A DNA stretch of 64,000 nt from an uncultured Prevotellaceae bacterium (GTDB lineage: Bacteria; Bacteroidota; Bacteroidia; Bacteroidales; Bacteroidaceae), in assembly GCA_902769705.1 (NCBI GenBank), contig CACXPX010000001.1, forward strand, positions 62,001-126,000, written 5' to 3'. The translations under genes and the position numbers were made by a program. The notes below the pieces were generated by a model. That model ran no database searches. It saw only the letters and a program-made list of their open reading frames with translations, and was not told the DNA's origin. Shown in pieces: positions 25,079 to 32,732 of this stretch (position 1 is its first letter; each line of letters starts with the position of its first letter).

Positions 25079-26494
25079 ATGACCACCAGTCTAAAAGCTT
25101 CGTGGGAAAAGGCTCTTGCGCTTATCAGCGAGAACGTTTCACTGCAGCAATTCAACACATGGTTTAAGCCGATAGTCTTCGATTCTTTTAAAGAAAAGGA
25201 GAAGACATTGGTTCTCAAGGTGCCTAGTCCATTCGTCTATGAGTATCTTGAGGAGAACTATGTCGACTTGCTCAGCAAGGTATTGAAGCGTACCTTCTGC
25301 GAAGACGTAAAACTGGCTTATCGCGTCGTTACTGATAAAGAGCACAAACTCACAACTGTGATTGAGGCCGAGCCTACTGACAACGATTTGGCCAGACAGG
25401 CAAAGACACGTGCCAATCAGGTGCCTTCTCCGCTTGATGCCGCAACACCGCAGGAACTCGACTCTCAGCTCAATCCTCATCAGACTTTCAATAATTTCAT
25501 CGAGGGCGACAGTAATAAACTGCCACGTGCCGTAGGCCTTTCTATCGCAGAGCACCCCAACAGCACCCAGTTTAACCCGATGTTCATTTATGGGCCGTCT
25601 GGATGCGGAAAAACGCATTTGGTTAATGCTATTGGCGTGCGAATCAAACAGCTCTATCCGCAAAGTCGAGTGCTTTATGTCAGTGCACGACTTTTCCAAG
25701 TGCAGTTTGTCGATGCAACACGGCAAGGCGCCATTAACGATTTCATTCATTTCTATCAGTCCATCGATGTGCTTATCGTTGACGATATACAAGAGTGGAT
25801 ATCGGCTCCAAAGACGCAAAACACCTTCTTCCATATCTTCGACCATCTTTTCCGAAACGGGAAGCGTATCATTATGGCCAGTGACCGTCCGCCTGTCGAT
25901 TTGCAAGGCATGCCTGAGCGCCTCCTCACGCGTTTTGCATGCGGTCTCATTGCTGAACTTGAGAAACCTAACAAGCAACTCTGCATTGATATCCTCAAGA
26001 GTAAGATCCGTCGAGATGGGTTGCAGATACCAGATGACGTTGTCAACTATATTGCTCAAACTGCTAACGGAAGCGTACGCGACCTGCAAGGCGTCATCAA
26101 CTCGCTCATGGCGTTTAGCGTTGTCTATAATTGCAACATCGACATCCGACTCGCGCAGCGCATTGTCAATAGGGCCGTCAAAGCCGATGACAAACCGCTT
26201 ACAATCGATGATATTCTCGAGACGGTTTGCCGTCACTTTAATGTGACTACAGCTGCTGTTCACAGCAAAAGCAGAAAGCATGACATCGTTGTTGCACGAC
26301 AAGTCACCATGTATCTGGCACAGAAGTACACTAAGATGACTTCCGCACGCATCGGGAAACTTATCGGCTCACGCGACCACAGTACGGTGATTCACAGTTG
26401 TAATTCCGTACTGCAGCGCATGAAAGTCGATTCTCCGTTCCAAAACGAAGTGGAGAGCATTGAGAATTCCTTCAAACTGAAGAAATCCCTATAA
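25079..26494 (+). CDS. dnaA: Chromosomal replication initiator DnaA
   Basis: A complete 471-residue DnaA. Domain I (~1-80) binds helicase; a Pro/Gln-rich linker (~90-130) is domain II; the AAA+ domain has Walker A GPSGCGKTH (172-180), Walker B IVDDIQ and sensor MASDRPP; domain IV has the DnaA-box binding signature SRDHSTVIHS after SKSRKHDIVVARQ. It binds ATP and DnaA boxes to open the origin. The gene ends 6 bases inside the convergent TonB receptor gene. Confidence 0.97.
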   Translation: MTTSLKASWEKALALISENVSLQQFNTWFKPIVFDSFKEKEKTLVLKVPSPFVYEYLEENYVDLLSKVLKRTFCEDVKLAYRVVTDKEHKLTTVIEAEPTDNDLARQAKTRANQVPSPLDAATPQELDSQLNPHQTFNNFIEGDSNKLPRAVGLSIAEHPNSTQFNPMFIYGPSGCGKTHLVNAIGVRIKQLYPQSRVLYVSARLFQVQFVDATRQGAINDFIHFYQSIDVLIVDDIQEWISAPKTQNTFFHIFDHLFRNGKRIIMASDRPPVDLQGMPERLLTRFACGLIAELEKPNKQLCIDILKSKIRRDGLQIPDDVVNYIAQTANGSVRDLQGVINSLMAFSVVYNCNIDIRLAQRIVNRAVKADDKPLTIDDILETVCRHFNVTTAAVHSKSRKHDIVVARQVTMYLAQKYTKMTSARIGKLIGSRDHSTVIHSCNSVLQRMKVDSPFQNEVESIENSFKLKKSL

Positions 26495-28501
26495 TTTCAG
26501 GTTCACCCCAGCCAGTATCCAAAGCCCCGGCTGTTCAACTCCTGCAATGTCGAAGTAATGGTGATTCGTCAAGTTGTCTGCCTTTAGGTATAAGTTCCAA
26601 CGCATTGCCGACCATTCCAACTTTCCATCTATTTTCCAATATGGCGTATAGCCGTTCATCCGTTGTTGCCATCGTGCTGACCATGAAGCGTTTAGCTTTC
26701 CATACTGTTCAATAGAGTGGGGTAAGAGGATGTTATGGATTACTTGGAGTACAAACTTGTGGCGCACGTAGTCCAAAGCATAAAGTGACCTCCAAATCTC
26801 CCGTTCTGACCAATGCTTTTCGTTCATGAAAGCATAGCCAAGTCCTATTGTCAGCGTTCCTCGGTGGTATTTGGTGTCTGCAGAAAAGCCAGTGATATCC
26901 AGTTTTCCAATGTTCAGGGCTTCATATCGCTCCGCCTCTTTCGAAGCATACACCCAGTCAATCATGTTTCTTCCATGGCTTTTGAAAGCTGAGATTGTTG
27001 CATTGAAGCTGTTTGTCCGGAAAACAACACCGCCTTTGAGTGTTGCGCCCCGTTCCGACTTGAGAGACGCATCACCTTGTTGCACCACATTGCTGATATA
27101 GAGGTCTGTGAAAGTAGGCAATCGCATCGATTTGTTCCACGACGCATAGAGTTTCCAGTTGTATGATGGTCGGAAGCTGATGTTCACACCTGGCGACCAC
27201 ACAGCTTCTTTTTCTTTATTGTTTCTAATGTCTTGCCATAACCTTCCGTAGTGGACTCCCGCTGATAGTGTCCATTTCCTCAGCACCACGTTGTGCTCGG
27301 CAAACAGACTCTCATGTCTGCGCGTGTGGTCTCCCAAAGCCAAACTTCTGATGACATCCCAATGGATGTCCGCTCCCACAGATGTCCTGCCCCCATGCCA
27401 GTCAATGTTAAAGTCCGTCGAGCCGCCATAAACCCATAAGCGATGCTTGTTCTCGCCTTTATTGCTGCCGTTGATGCCGCGAATGAGCCAGTAATGGTCG
27501 CCGAAGTGTTTCGCATATAGTGTTCCATGAAGCGACATGCCTGGGACGATGAGCCTGTTTGCTGTTGCCGATGCTATAAGCCGACGCGTCTCTTCATACT
27601 GGTTGTCGTACTTTGCGCTGTAGAATGTGTTGGCACCATAGTCCTGAGCACTCCAACCCACTTGCAAATCCAAGTCGGTTTTCTCATTGCTCCATTTCGT
27701 GTTGGCATAGGTGTGGACCTTGTTGAAGTCGCTGTTCTTCGTGCCTCCGTCGCTGCGTGTCCATCCTGCCGACGCTCTTCCGCCTGCTAGCCAACCCTTT
27801 GACGGGGTGGGTGAGGAAAACAGTGATGCACTTCCCTCGACGCCAAAAGTGCCGAACGAGCCGCTTTCCATGCCTATCATGACGTCCTTGTCTCCAGATT
27901 TCCTTTCACTTCCTTTTGTTACAATGTTGATGGCCCCGCCAAAAGCCGAGGCTCCGAACACACGAGAAGATGCGCCCTCGATGATCTCGATGCGTTCAAT
28001 GTCGTGGAGTGAAATGGGGAAATCAGTGGCGTTGTGCCCGGTCTGCGGATTCGATATATTCACGCCATTCAATAGAATGACCATTTGGTCGAACGTTCCG
28101 CCGCCTATAGAAATGTCCGTCTGTACACCAAAGCCACCGCGCTGACGGACATCCACGCCTGTAGCTAATTTCAAAACATCGTTAACAGTTGAGGCTTCAG
28201 AGCATTCAATCTCCTCGCTCGTGATAACCTCAACATGCTCACCACTCTGCCAAGCGGTGAGCGGTGCTCGCGAGCCAAACACCACAACCTCGTCGAGTCC
28301 CACCTCCTCGCGTCGCAAAGAGTCGGTCGACAAGTCCTCCCTCACGCTGATGCCGTCTGCCTTGGCGTATGCCAGTGTGGCAACAGACAAGGTGCCGATA
28401 ATCACCTCACGGCCCAAGCACGAGAAAAGGGCATAGCCTTTGCGCGAGAACTGCTTGAAGCGTATGGGGGCAGGCTTGATGAAATAGTTTTGTTTAAACA
28501 C
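26489..28501 (-). CDS. BtuB-like TonB-dependent outer-membrane receptor
   Basis: A 670-residue receptor. The N-terminus is a long basic leader (FKQFSRKGYALFSCLGREV) then a hydrophobic stretch ending LAYAKADG, a pattern common for this Bacteroidota subgroup. A TonB box-like LDEVVVFGSRA and plug domain (~75-200, including GFGVQTDISIGGG and RIEIIEGASSRVFGASAFGGAINIVTK) precede a ~450-residue beta barrel ending in the hydrophobic strand LAGVNLKL. The start is GTG; no ATG is available. The ligand may be a corrinoid or another vitamin; no cobalamin riboswitch was seen, and it is the last gene of a run led by a TPP riboswitch. Confidence 0.88.
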   Translation of the reverse strand: MFKQNYFIKPAPIRFKQFSRKGYALFSCLGREVIIGTLSVATLAYAKADGISVREDLSTDSLRREEVGLDEVVVFGSRAPLTAWQSGEHVEVITSEEIECSEASTVNDVLKLATGVDVRQRGGFGVQTDISIGGGTFDQMVILLNGVNISNPQTGHNATDFPISLHDIERIEIIEGASSRVFGASAFGGAINIVTKGSERKSGDKDVMIGMESGSFGTFGVEGSASLFSSPTPSKGWLAGGRASAGWTRSDGGTKNSDFNKVHTYANTKWSNEKTDLDLQVGWSAQDYGANTFYSAKYDNQYEETRRLIASATANRLIVPGMSLHGTLYAKHFGDHYWLIRGINGSNKGENKHRLWVYGGSTDFNIDWHGGRTSVGADIHWDVIRSLALGDHTRRHESLFAEHNVVLRKWTLSAGVHYGRLWQDIRNNKEKEAVWSPGVNISFRPSYNWKLYASWNKSMRLPTFTDLYISNVVQQGDASLKSERGATLKGGVVFRTNSFNATISAFKSHGRNMIDWVYASKEAERYEALNIGKLDITGFSADTKYHRGTLTIGLGYAFMNEKHWSEREIWRSLYALDYVRHKFVLQVIHNILLPHSIEQYGKLNASWSARWQQRMNGYTPYWKIDGKLEWSAMRWNLYLKADNLTNHHYFDIAGVEQPGLWILAGVNLKL

Positions 28502-28553
28502 GAATAATAAATTAAATATGAATAATTAAAGATTAAAATAATAATGGGGATAG

Positions 28554-28694
28554 CTACTTTTCCCCTTTCTTTTTCTTCTTTTTCCCTTTGATTTCATACA
28601 CCAATGCTATGATGCCAATAACGACGCCCAGCAAACCGACATACAAAGAGATGAGGTCAAAGTTCTCTTTTGCCCATGTCATGAATGTTTCCAT
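28554..28694 (-). CDS. 46-residue single-pass membrane protein
   Basis: A small gene read from the sequence itself: METFMTWAKENFDLISLY, a Gly/Leu/Val/Ile membrane helix (about 15-33), then a strongly basic tail with six Lys in a row. The start has no rival ATG upstream before a stop, and the frame fits the 102-base gap after the mutarotase and 52-base gap before the TonB receptor, both on the same strand. The orientation rule (positive tail inside) places the C-terminus in the cytoplasm. Function unknown; possibly associated with the receptor. Confidence 0.6.
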   Translation of the reverse strand: METFMTWAKENFDLISLYVGLLGVVIGIIALVYEIKGKKKKKKGEK

Positions 28695-28797
28695 ATTCTA
28701 TTCAATTCTTTTGTTTTTCTTTATTGCATTCACTAACGAGAGCTTTTTTCTAACGGAAAAGCCCTTTAATGTTTGTCGTCTGTTATCGACTGAATCC

Positions 28798-29115
28798 TCA
28801 ATCCATATGGAACAGCTCGGGCAGAGGGATGGTGACGGGCGAGTTGTCGGGGTTCACCTCCATGATGTCAGCCATCATGTCCCACCAGCGTTGTGTGATG
28901 GGATCAACGTTCTCGGTGTCTTGCGAGTTGCCTTCCTTCGAGCATTCTTGGTAGGCGAAGAGGATGTTAGTGTCTTTGTCCCAATAGATGCTGTAGTTGC
29001 CAACGCCTTGTTCTTTGATCATTTGTTTCAGTTCAGGCCAGATGGCTGCGTGCCGTTTGGCATACTCTTCCTCGAAACCTGGTTTGAGGAACATTTTGAA
29101 TGCGAATCTTTTCAT
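28798..29115 (-). CDS. L-rhamnose mutarotase family protein (RhaM/DUF718)
   Basis: A 105-residue dimeric alpha-beta barrel protein. The active-site His and Tyr lie in EEEYAKRHAAIWPEL, and the paired Trp residues in QRWWDMMADIME, as in E. coli RhaM, which interconverts alpha and beta L-rhamnose. It begins 2 bases after the PnuC stop codon, so the two are cotranslated. No rhamnose gene is nearby, and its place in a thiamine-type operon is unexpected; the real substrate may differ. Confidence 0.85.
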   Translation of the reverse strand: MKRFAFKMFLKPGFEEEYAKRHAAIWPELKQMIKEQGVGNYSIYWDKDTNILFAYQECSKEGNSQDTENVDPITQRWWDMMADIMEVNPDNSPVTIPLPELFHMD

Positions 29116-29117
29116 GA

Positions 29118-29750
29118 TTATCTTGATTTTTTGAGTTGTTCAACCATCATTTTACGCCATTTGAAGTAGCCCGCAACGGCAATGACGATGTATAAGCCGT
29201 AAAGCGAAGCTTTGAACGGAATGTCCTTATAGAAATAAAGACCGCACGTCACCACGTCTACGACTATCCAGATGAACCACTGCTCGAGATACTTGCGCGC
29301 CAATGCCCAAATGCCAGCTATGCTCAGCGCTGTAGTGAACGAGTCGGCTATGGGAACGCGAGAGTTGGTGTAGGTAATGAGCAGGTAATAGATGGTCGCC
29401 CAGATAACTGCGGTGACACCCACCCAGATGGCAGCGATGCGCAGGGGCATATGGGTGATGGCTAGCACACCTCCAACATCTCCCGCCGTTCCATCGCTCA
29501 CCTGTAGCTTTTGCTGGTTATCGTGTGAAGCCTTTTTCCTCCAAAGTAGGAATCCGTAAATGGTCATGGCGATGTAATAGAACTCCATGCCGCAGTCGGC
29601 ATAGAGTCCTTTCTGATAGTAGAGCACGATGCCAAGCGCCTGCATCACAAACCCCACCGCCCACATCCAGATGCTGGCGCGGTATTCGAGGATGATGTAT
29701 GCAAGGCCGAGCGCGGCCGTTGTGAAGTCAAGCCAATTGAAATGGAACAT
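29118..29750 (-). CDS. pnuT: PnuC-family vitamin transporter, probably thiamine (PnuT)
   Basis: A 210-residue inner-membrane protein with about seven helices. Family hallmarks include the Trp-rich RASIWMWAVGFVMQALGI and the C-terminal EQWFIWIVVDVVTCGLYFYKD. PnuC proteins carry nicotinamide riboside, riboflavin or thiamine by facilitated diffusion. Here the gene follows a TonB receptor that is behind a TPP riboswitch, so thiamine is the likely substrate. A loop of ~20 polar residues (HDNQQKLQVSDGTAGD) is inserted between helices 3 and 4. The thiamine pyrophosphokinase gene often found next in this operon is absent. Confidence 0.88.
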   Translation of the reverse strand: MFHFNWLDFTTAALGLAYIILEYRASIWMWAVGFVMQALGIVLYYQKGLYADCGMEFYYIAMTIYGFLLWRKKASHDNQQKLQVSDGTAGDVGGVLAITHMPLRIAAIWVGVTAVIWATIYYLLITYTNSRVPIADSFTTALSIAGIWALARKYLEQWFIWIVVDVVTCGLYFYKDIPFKASLYGLYIVIAVAGYFKWRKMMVEQLKKSR

Positions 29751-29771
29751 TTATCTCAGAGGCTAAAGATT

Positions 29772-29871
29772 TTAAAGGGGAGTGGAAGGGATTAAAGGGC
29801 CAATGGCTTGGGAAATTTGGCAAATGTCTCTTTATGCCTCTCACTCCCTTTTATGCCCTTTAAGCCCTTTC
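29772..29871 (-). repeat. Imperfect inverted repeat between TonB receptor and pnuT
   Basis: AAAGGGGAGTG pairs with CACTCCCTTTT, and AAGGGATTAAAGGG with CCCTTTAAGCCCTTT, giving a large imperfect hairpin in the 128-base gap between two operon genes. It could lower expression of the distal genes; no T tract follows. Confidence 0.5.
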
Positions 29872-29878
29872 TTCGAAC

Positions 29879-32353
29879 TTAGAATCGTAGCGTAATGCTG
29901 GCCATGGCGTTGAAGCCGCACATGGGGATGAATCCTATCTGATAGTAGCGGTTGTCGGGTGTGTGTCCGTAGCTCTCTGCCACAGCCGAGTAGACCCATC
30001 CGCTGCTGGCGTAGTGGGCGTCAAACACATTGTTCAGATGCAGACCGATGACCAGTTCGCGAATGCTCCAGGGTTTGGGCGCAAAGTCCAGCGTATAGCT
30101 GGCGCTGATGTTGGATGTGCAGTAGGCTGGCAGCGAGCGGTCTTTGTGGGCAGTGTTGTCGAGATACTGGCGTGAGACGTAGTTGGTGTGCCATGTGGCT
30201 TGTATGTTTTGCCAGTGGAAGTTGACAAAGCCGTTGAGGATGGCTGATGGCGAGAAGGCGAGCGTGGAGTTGTCGTAGTGGAATTGGCGCAGTTCGTCGC
30301 CGTTGCCGTCGCAGTGGTATTTTGCGGCGTCAGGGTTACCTTCCCAGTCGTCCCAGTCCTCGATAAACTCGTCGAAATCCTTGATTTTATTTTTGCTCAA
30401 CGCTGCATTGCCTTCAAGTGTCAGCCAAGGTGTCACGTCCCATCCTGCTGTCAGTTCAACGCCCAAGCGGTAGGAGTCCTTAACGTTAGTGGTCAGCGGT
30501 TCGCCGATGTCGCTCACGGCTCCTGTCTGCACGAACTGGTCGGTGTAGTCCATGTAGTAGAAGTTAGCACCTGCACGCCAGCTTTTGCCCGCGAATTGGT
30601 ATCCCAGTTCATAGTCCACCAGTTGTTCGGCCTTTGGTGCTGGGTAGTTGCCATTGTCGGTGAAGTTGTTACGCTCAGGTTCGCGATGGCTCATGGCCAG
30701 TGATCCATAGAAGCGGTGTCCGCCACTTTGGAAGTTGAAACCTGCTTTGGGGTTGAAAAAGTCGTATTTCTTGTCGATGTCGAGGAAGTGCTTGTCGTAG
30801 AGATAGGTCTGCTTGTTGTAGGCAAACTTGTCGTTATAGCCGTCGGTCTTGTAGCCTACGTGGCGATACTGCATATCGGCAAACACGCTCCATGCGGGTG
30901 TGATGGCATAGGCAGCCTTGATGTAGGCATTGCCGTCGAGTTTCTTCGCATCGGAGTCGTAGTACTGATAGTCGCCCTTCGACATGAGCAGACTTCTCAG
31001 TTTGTCGTTCGAGAGATAGGTCACGTAGCCGAAGTGGTTGCCCGAGAAGTTCTGCAGGCTCAGCCCGCCGATGATGTCCCACAACTGGTCTTTGTAGTTC
31101 ACATTGCCTACCAGTCCGTAGACATCTTGTTCCAATCCCTTCTTGCGCACCCAGTCGGTACGTTTCACACCGTCAACGGCATCGTAGCCGAACTCAGCGT
31201 TAGGCAGTCCGAGTTTCTTGATTTTATTTTGGGGACGGAACTCCTTGTAGTAGCCGTAGCCGTGGGTGTAGTGCAGCGAGGCGGTGGTGTTCCAGTGGGT
31301 GTTGATGTCCCATGCAGCGGTCAGGATGTTGTGGCTCTGCCAGAAGTTGTCGGTGGTCTTGTTCCAATACGAGCCGTCGTTCATCTTATAGCGTTCGGTT
31401 AGGTAGTTGCCGTTGGCGTCGCGCGCAAAATTGCCATCGGCATCATAGGTGAACTGCTCGTAGAGCGAATTGTAGCGGCCCAGACCTACCTCGTACATGT
31501 CTTTATAGGTCTTGATGCCGGTGTTGGCACCGTAGATGCCGTCCATGATCGACAGGTCGTCGTTACCGGCGGTAACACCATTCCAGGCCTGTCCAGTCTT
31601 CTCGAAGTTACCGATATTCTTATAGCGCAGCTGGAAGTTGTCGCCCATCCAGGTCAGTCCGCCGTAGTAAGAGCCCGAGCGTCCGCTGGTGCCGTGGATG
31701 TAGCCGTCCGTGTTTGTCTCGTGGTAGGCTCCGTCCAGAATCCAATGGTTCCACAGCAGTCCCGATGAGAAGCTGCCACCCACGTTGAACGTGTTGTAGC
31801 TGCCGTAGGAACTGCTGATTTCCAGCGAGGGCGTTTCCGATGGAGCCTTCGAGGCCAGTGCAACGGTACCACCGAAAGCTCCGTCACCGTTTGTCGACGA
31901 GCCCACACCACGCTGTATCTGCACGCTGCCCAGCAGCGAGCCATACGAGTTCATGTTGGCCCAGAACACGCATTGGTCTTCGGGCGAGTTGAGGGGCACA
32001 CCGTCGAGCGTCACGTTAATGCGTGAGTCGCCTGCGCCGCGTATGCGCATGTGCGATGTTCCCGTGCCAAGTCCGTTCTCGCCCCATGCCAGAACGCCAG
32101 GTGTCTGAGCGAAGAGCATGGGCAGCTCGCGTCCCGTCTTCGAGAACTCTTGCAACTGCTGCTTCTTGATGTTGGCAGTGGCAAAGGGAGCGTCCTTCTG
32201 TCCGCGCACACCGTTGACCACCACTTCTTGCAATTGCTCCAATCGTAGCGAATCGTCAGCCTCCGTCTCTTTACTGCTTTCTTCAGCGAAAAGTGGTGTG
32301 ACCATCATTGATGCGACAATGGTGGCTGCGATAGTCATTGAGATTTTTTTCAT
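29879..32353 (-). CDS. TonB-dependent receptor, probable thiamine uptake (OMthi)
   Basis: An 824-residue outer-membrane receptor. Signal peptide about 1-23 (ends PLFAEE). TonB-box region LQEVVVNGVRGQ, plug domain ~45-190 (PGVLAWGENGLGTGTSHMRIRGAG, GVGSSTNGDGAFGGTVAL), then a 22-strand barrel to the terminal FNAMASITLRF. The leader contains a TPP riboswitch, and the next gene is a PnuC-family carrier, the arrangement known for thiamine uptake in Bacteroidota. Ligand specificity is thus inferred from the riboswitch and the operon rather than from the barrel itself. Confidence 0.9.
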   Translation of the reverse strand: MKKISMTIAATIVASMMVTPLFAEESSKETEADDSLRLEQLQEVVVNGVRGQKDAPFATANIKKQQLQEFSKTGRELPMLFAQTPGVLAWGENGLGTGTSHMRIRGAGDSRINVTLDGVPLNSPEDQCVFWANMNSYGSLLGSVQIQRGVGSSTNGDGAFGGTVALASKAPSETPSLEISSSYGSYNTFNVGGSFSSGLLWNHWILDGAYHETNTDGYIHGTSGRSGSYYGGLTWMGDNFQLRYKNIGNFEKTGQAWNGVTAGNDDLSIMDGIYGANTGIKTYKDMYEVGLGRYNSLYEQFTYDADGNFARDANGNYLTERYKMNDGSYWNKTTDNFWQSHNILTAAWDINTHWNTTASLHYTHGYGYYKEFRPQNKIKKLGLPNAEFGYDAVDGVKRTDWVRKKGLEQDVYGLVGNVNYKDQLWDIIGGLSLQNFSGNHFGYVTYLSNDKLRSLLMSKGDYQYYDSDAKKLDGNAYIKAAYAITPAWSVFADMQYRHVGYKTDGYNDKFAYNKQTYLYDKHFLDIDKKYDFFNPKAGFNFQSGGHRFYGSLAMSHREPERNNFTDNGNYPAPKAEQLVDYELGYQFAGKSWRAGANFYYMDYTDQFVQTGAVSDIGEPLTTNVKDSYRLGVELTAGWDVTPWLTLEGNAALSKNKIKDFDEFIEDWDDWEGNPDAAKYHCDGNGDELRQFHYDNSTLAFSPSAILNGFVNFHWQNIQATWHTNYVSRQYLDNTAHKDRSLPAYCTSNISASYTLDFAPKPWSIRELVIGLHLNNVFDAHYASSGWVYSAVAESYGHTPDNRYYQIGFIPMCGFNAMASITLRF

Positions 32354-32407
32354 AGTGAATACCTTATTAATATTAGTAAATACGAATAAGGGGAGAGTGA
32401 AACAAAA

Positions 32408-32502
32408 ACTTTTCCCTACGCGGGCATTATCCCGGTCAGGTCAGAGGGTATCATCTCAGCCGTCTTCCCACGTCGTGATGGGCGGAAAGGCAGCACCCCT
32501 TA
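32408..32502 (-). promoter_or_regulatory. TPP (THI-box) riboswitch
   Basis: On the minus strand the leader has GGGGTGC, then GGCTGAGATGATACCC, then ACCTGACCGGGATAATGCC and GCGTAGGGAAA, the conserved core of the thiamine pyrophosphate riboswitch in order. It lies 55 bases before the TonB receptor ATG and is expected to reduce expression of the operon when TPP is high, probably by blocking translation, as no clear terminator follows. Confidence 0.96.
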
Positions 32503-32526
32503 ATCCACGCTTTGTGAATCGGGGGA

Positions 32527-32558
32527 CAAAGGTACGATTAAGTGAGGAAAAAACCAAA
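32527..32558 (-). promoter_or_regulatory. Promoter TTTG-N20-TACCTTTG of thiamine operon
   Basis: Canonical -33/-7 pair on the minus strand directly before the TPP riboswitch. The rest of the gap up to 32732 holds only an 8-bp hairpin (AGTACCTT/AAGGTACT, 32584-32610) and AT-rich DNA. Confidence 0.8.
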
Positions 32559-32732
32559 TTTTATTTGAGTTTTTTCGAACGTGAGTACCTTCAACGCAGT
32601 TAAAGGTACTGAAAACCGAGCACAATGCCAAATAATTTTATTTATTTTTTCCTCATTTTCCCATCGCCATTTTACTTGGCATTAAAAAACAGGGCACACT
32701 GCGTCTGGAATTGAGCAAGATTTTTTTAAAAG

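Noticed and set aside
28501-28800. Cobalamin riboswitch before the BtuB-like receptor
   Set aside because: No B12-box or typical long structured leader was found; a small membrane protein gene occupies the space.
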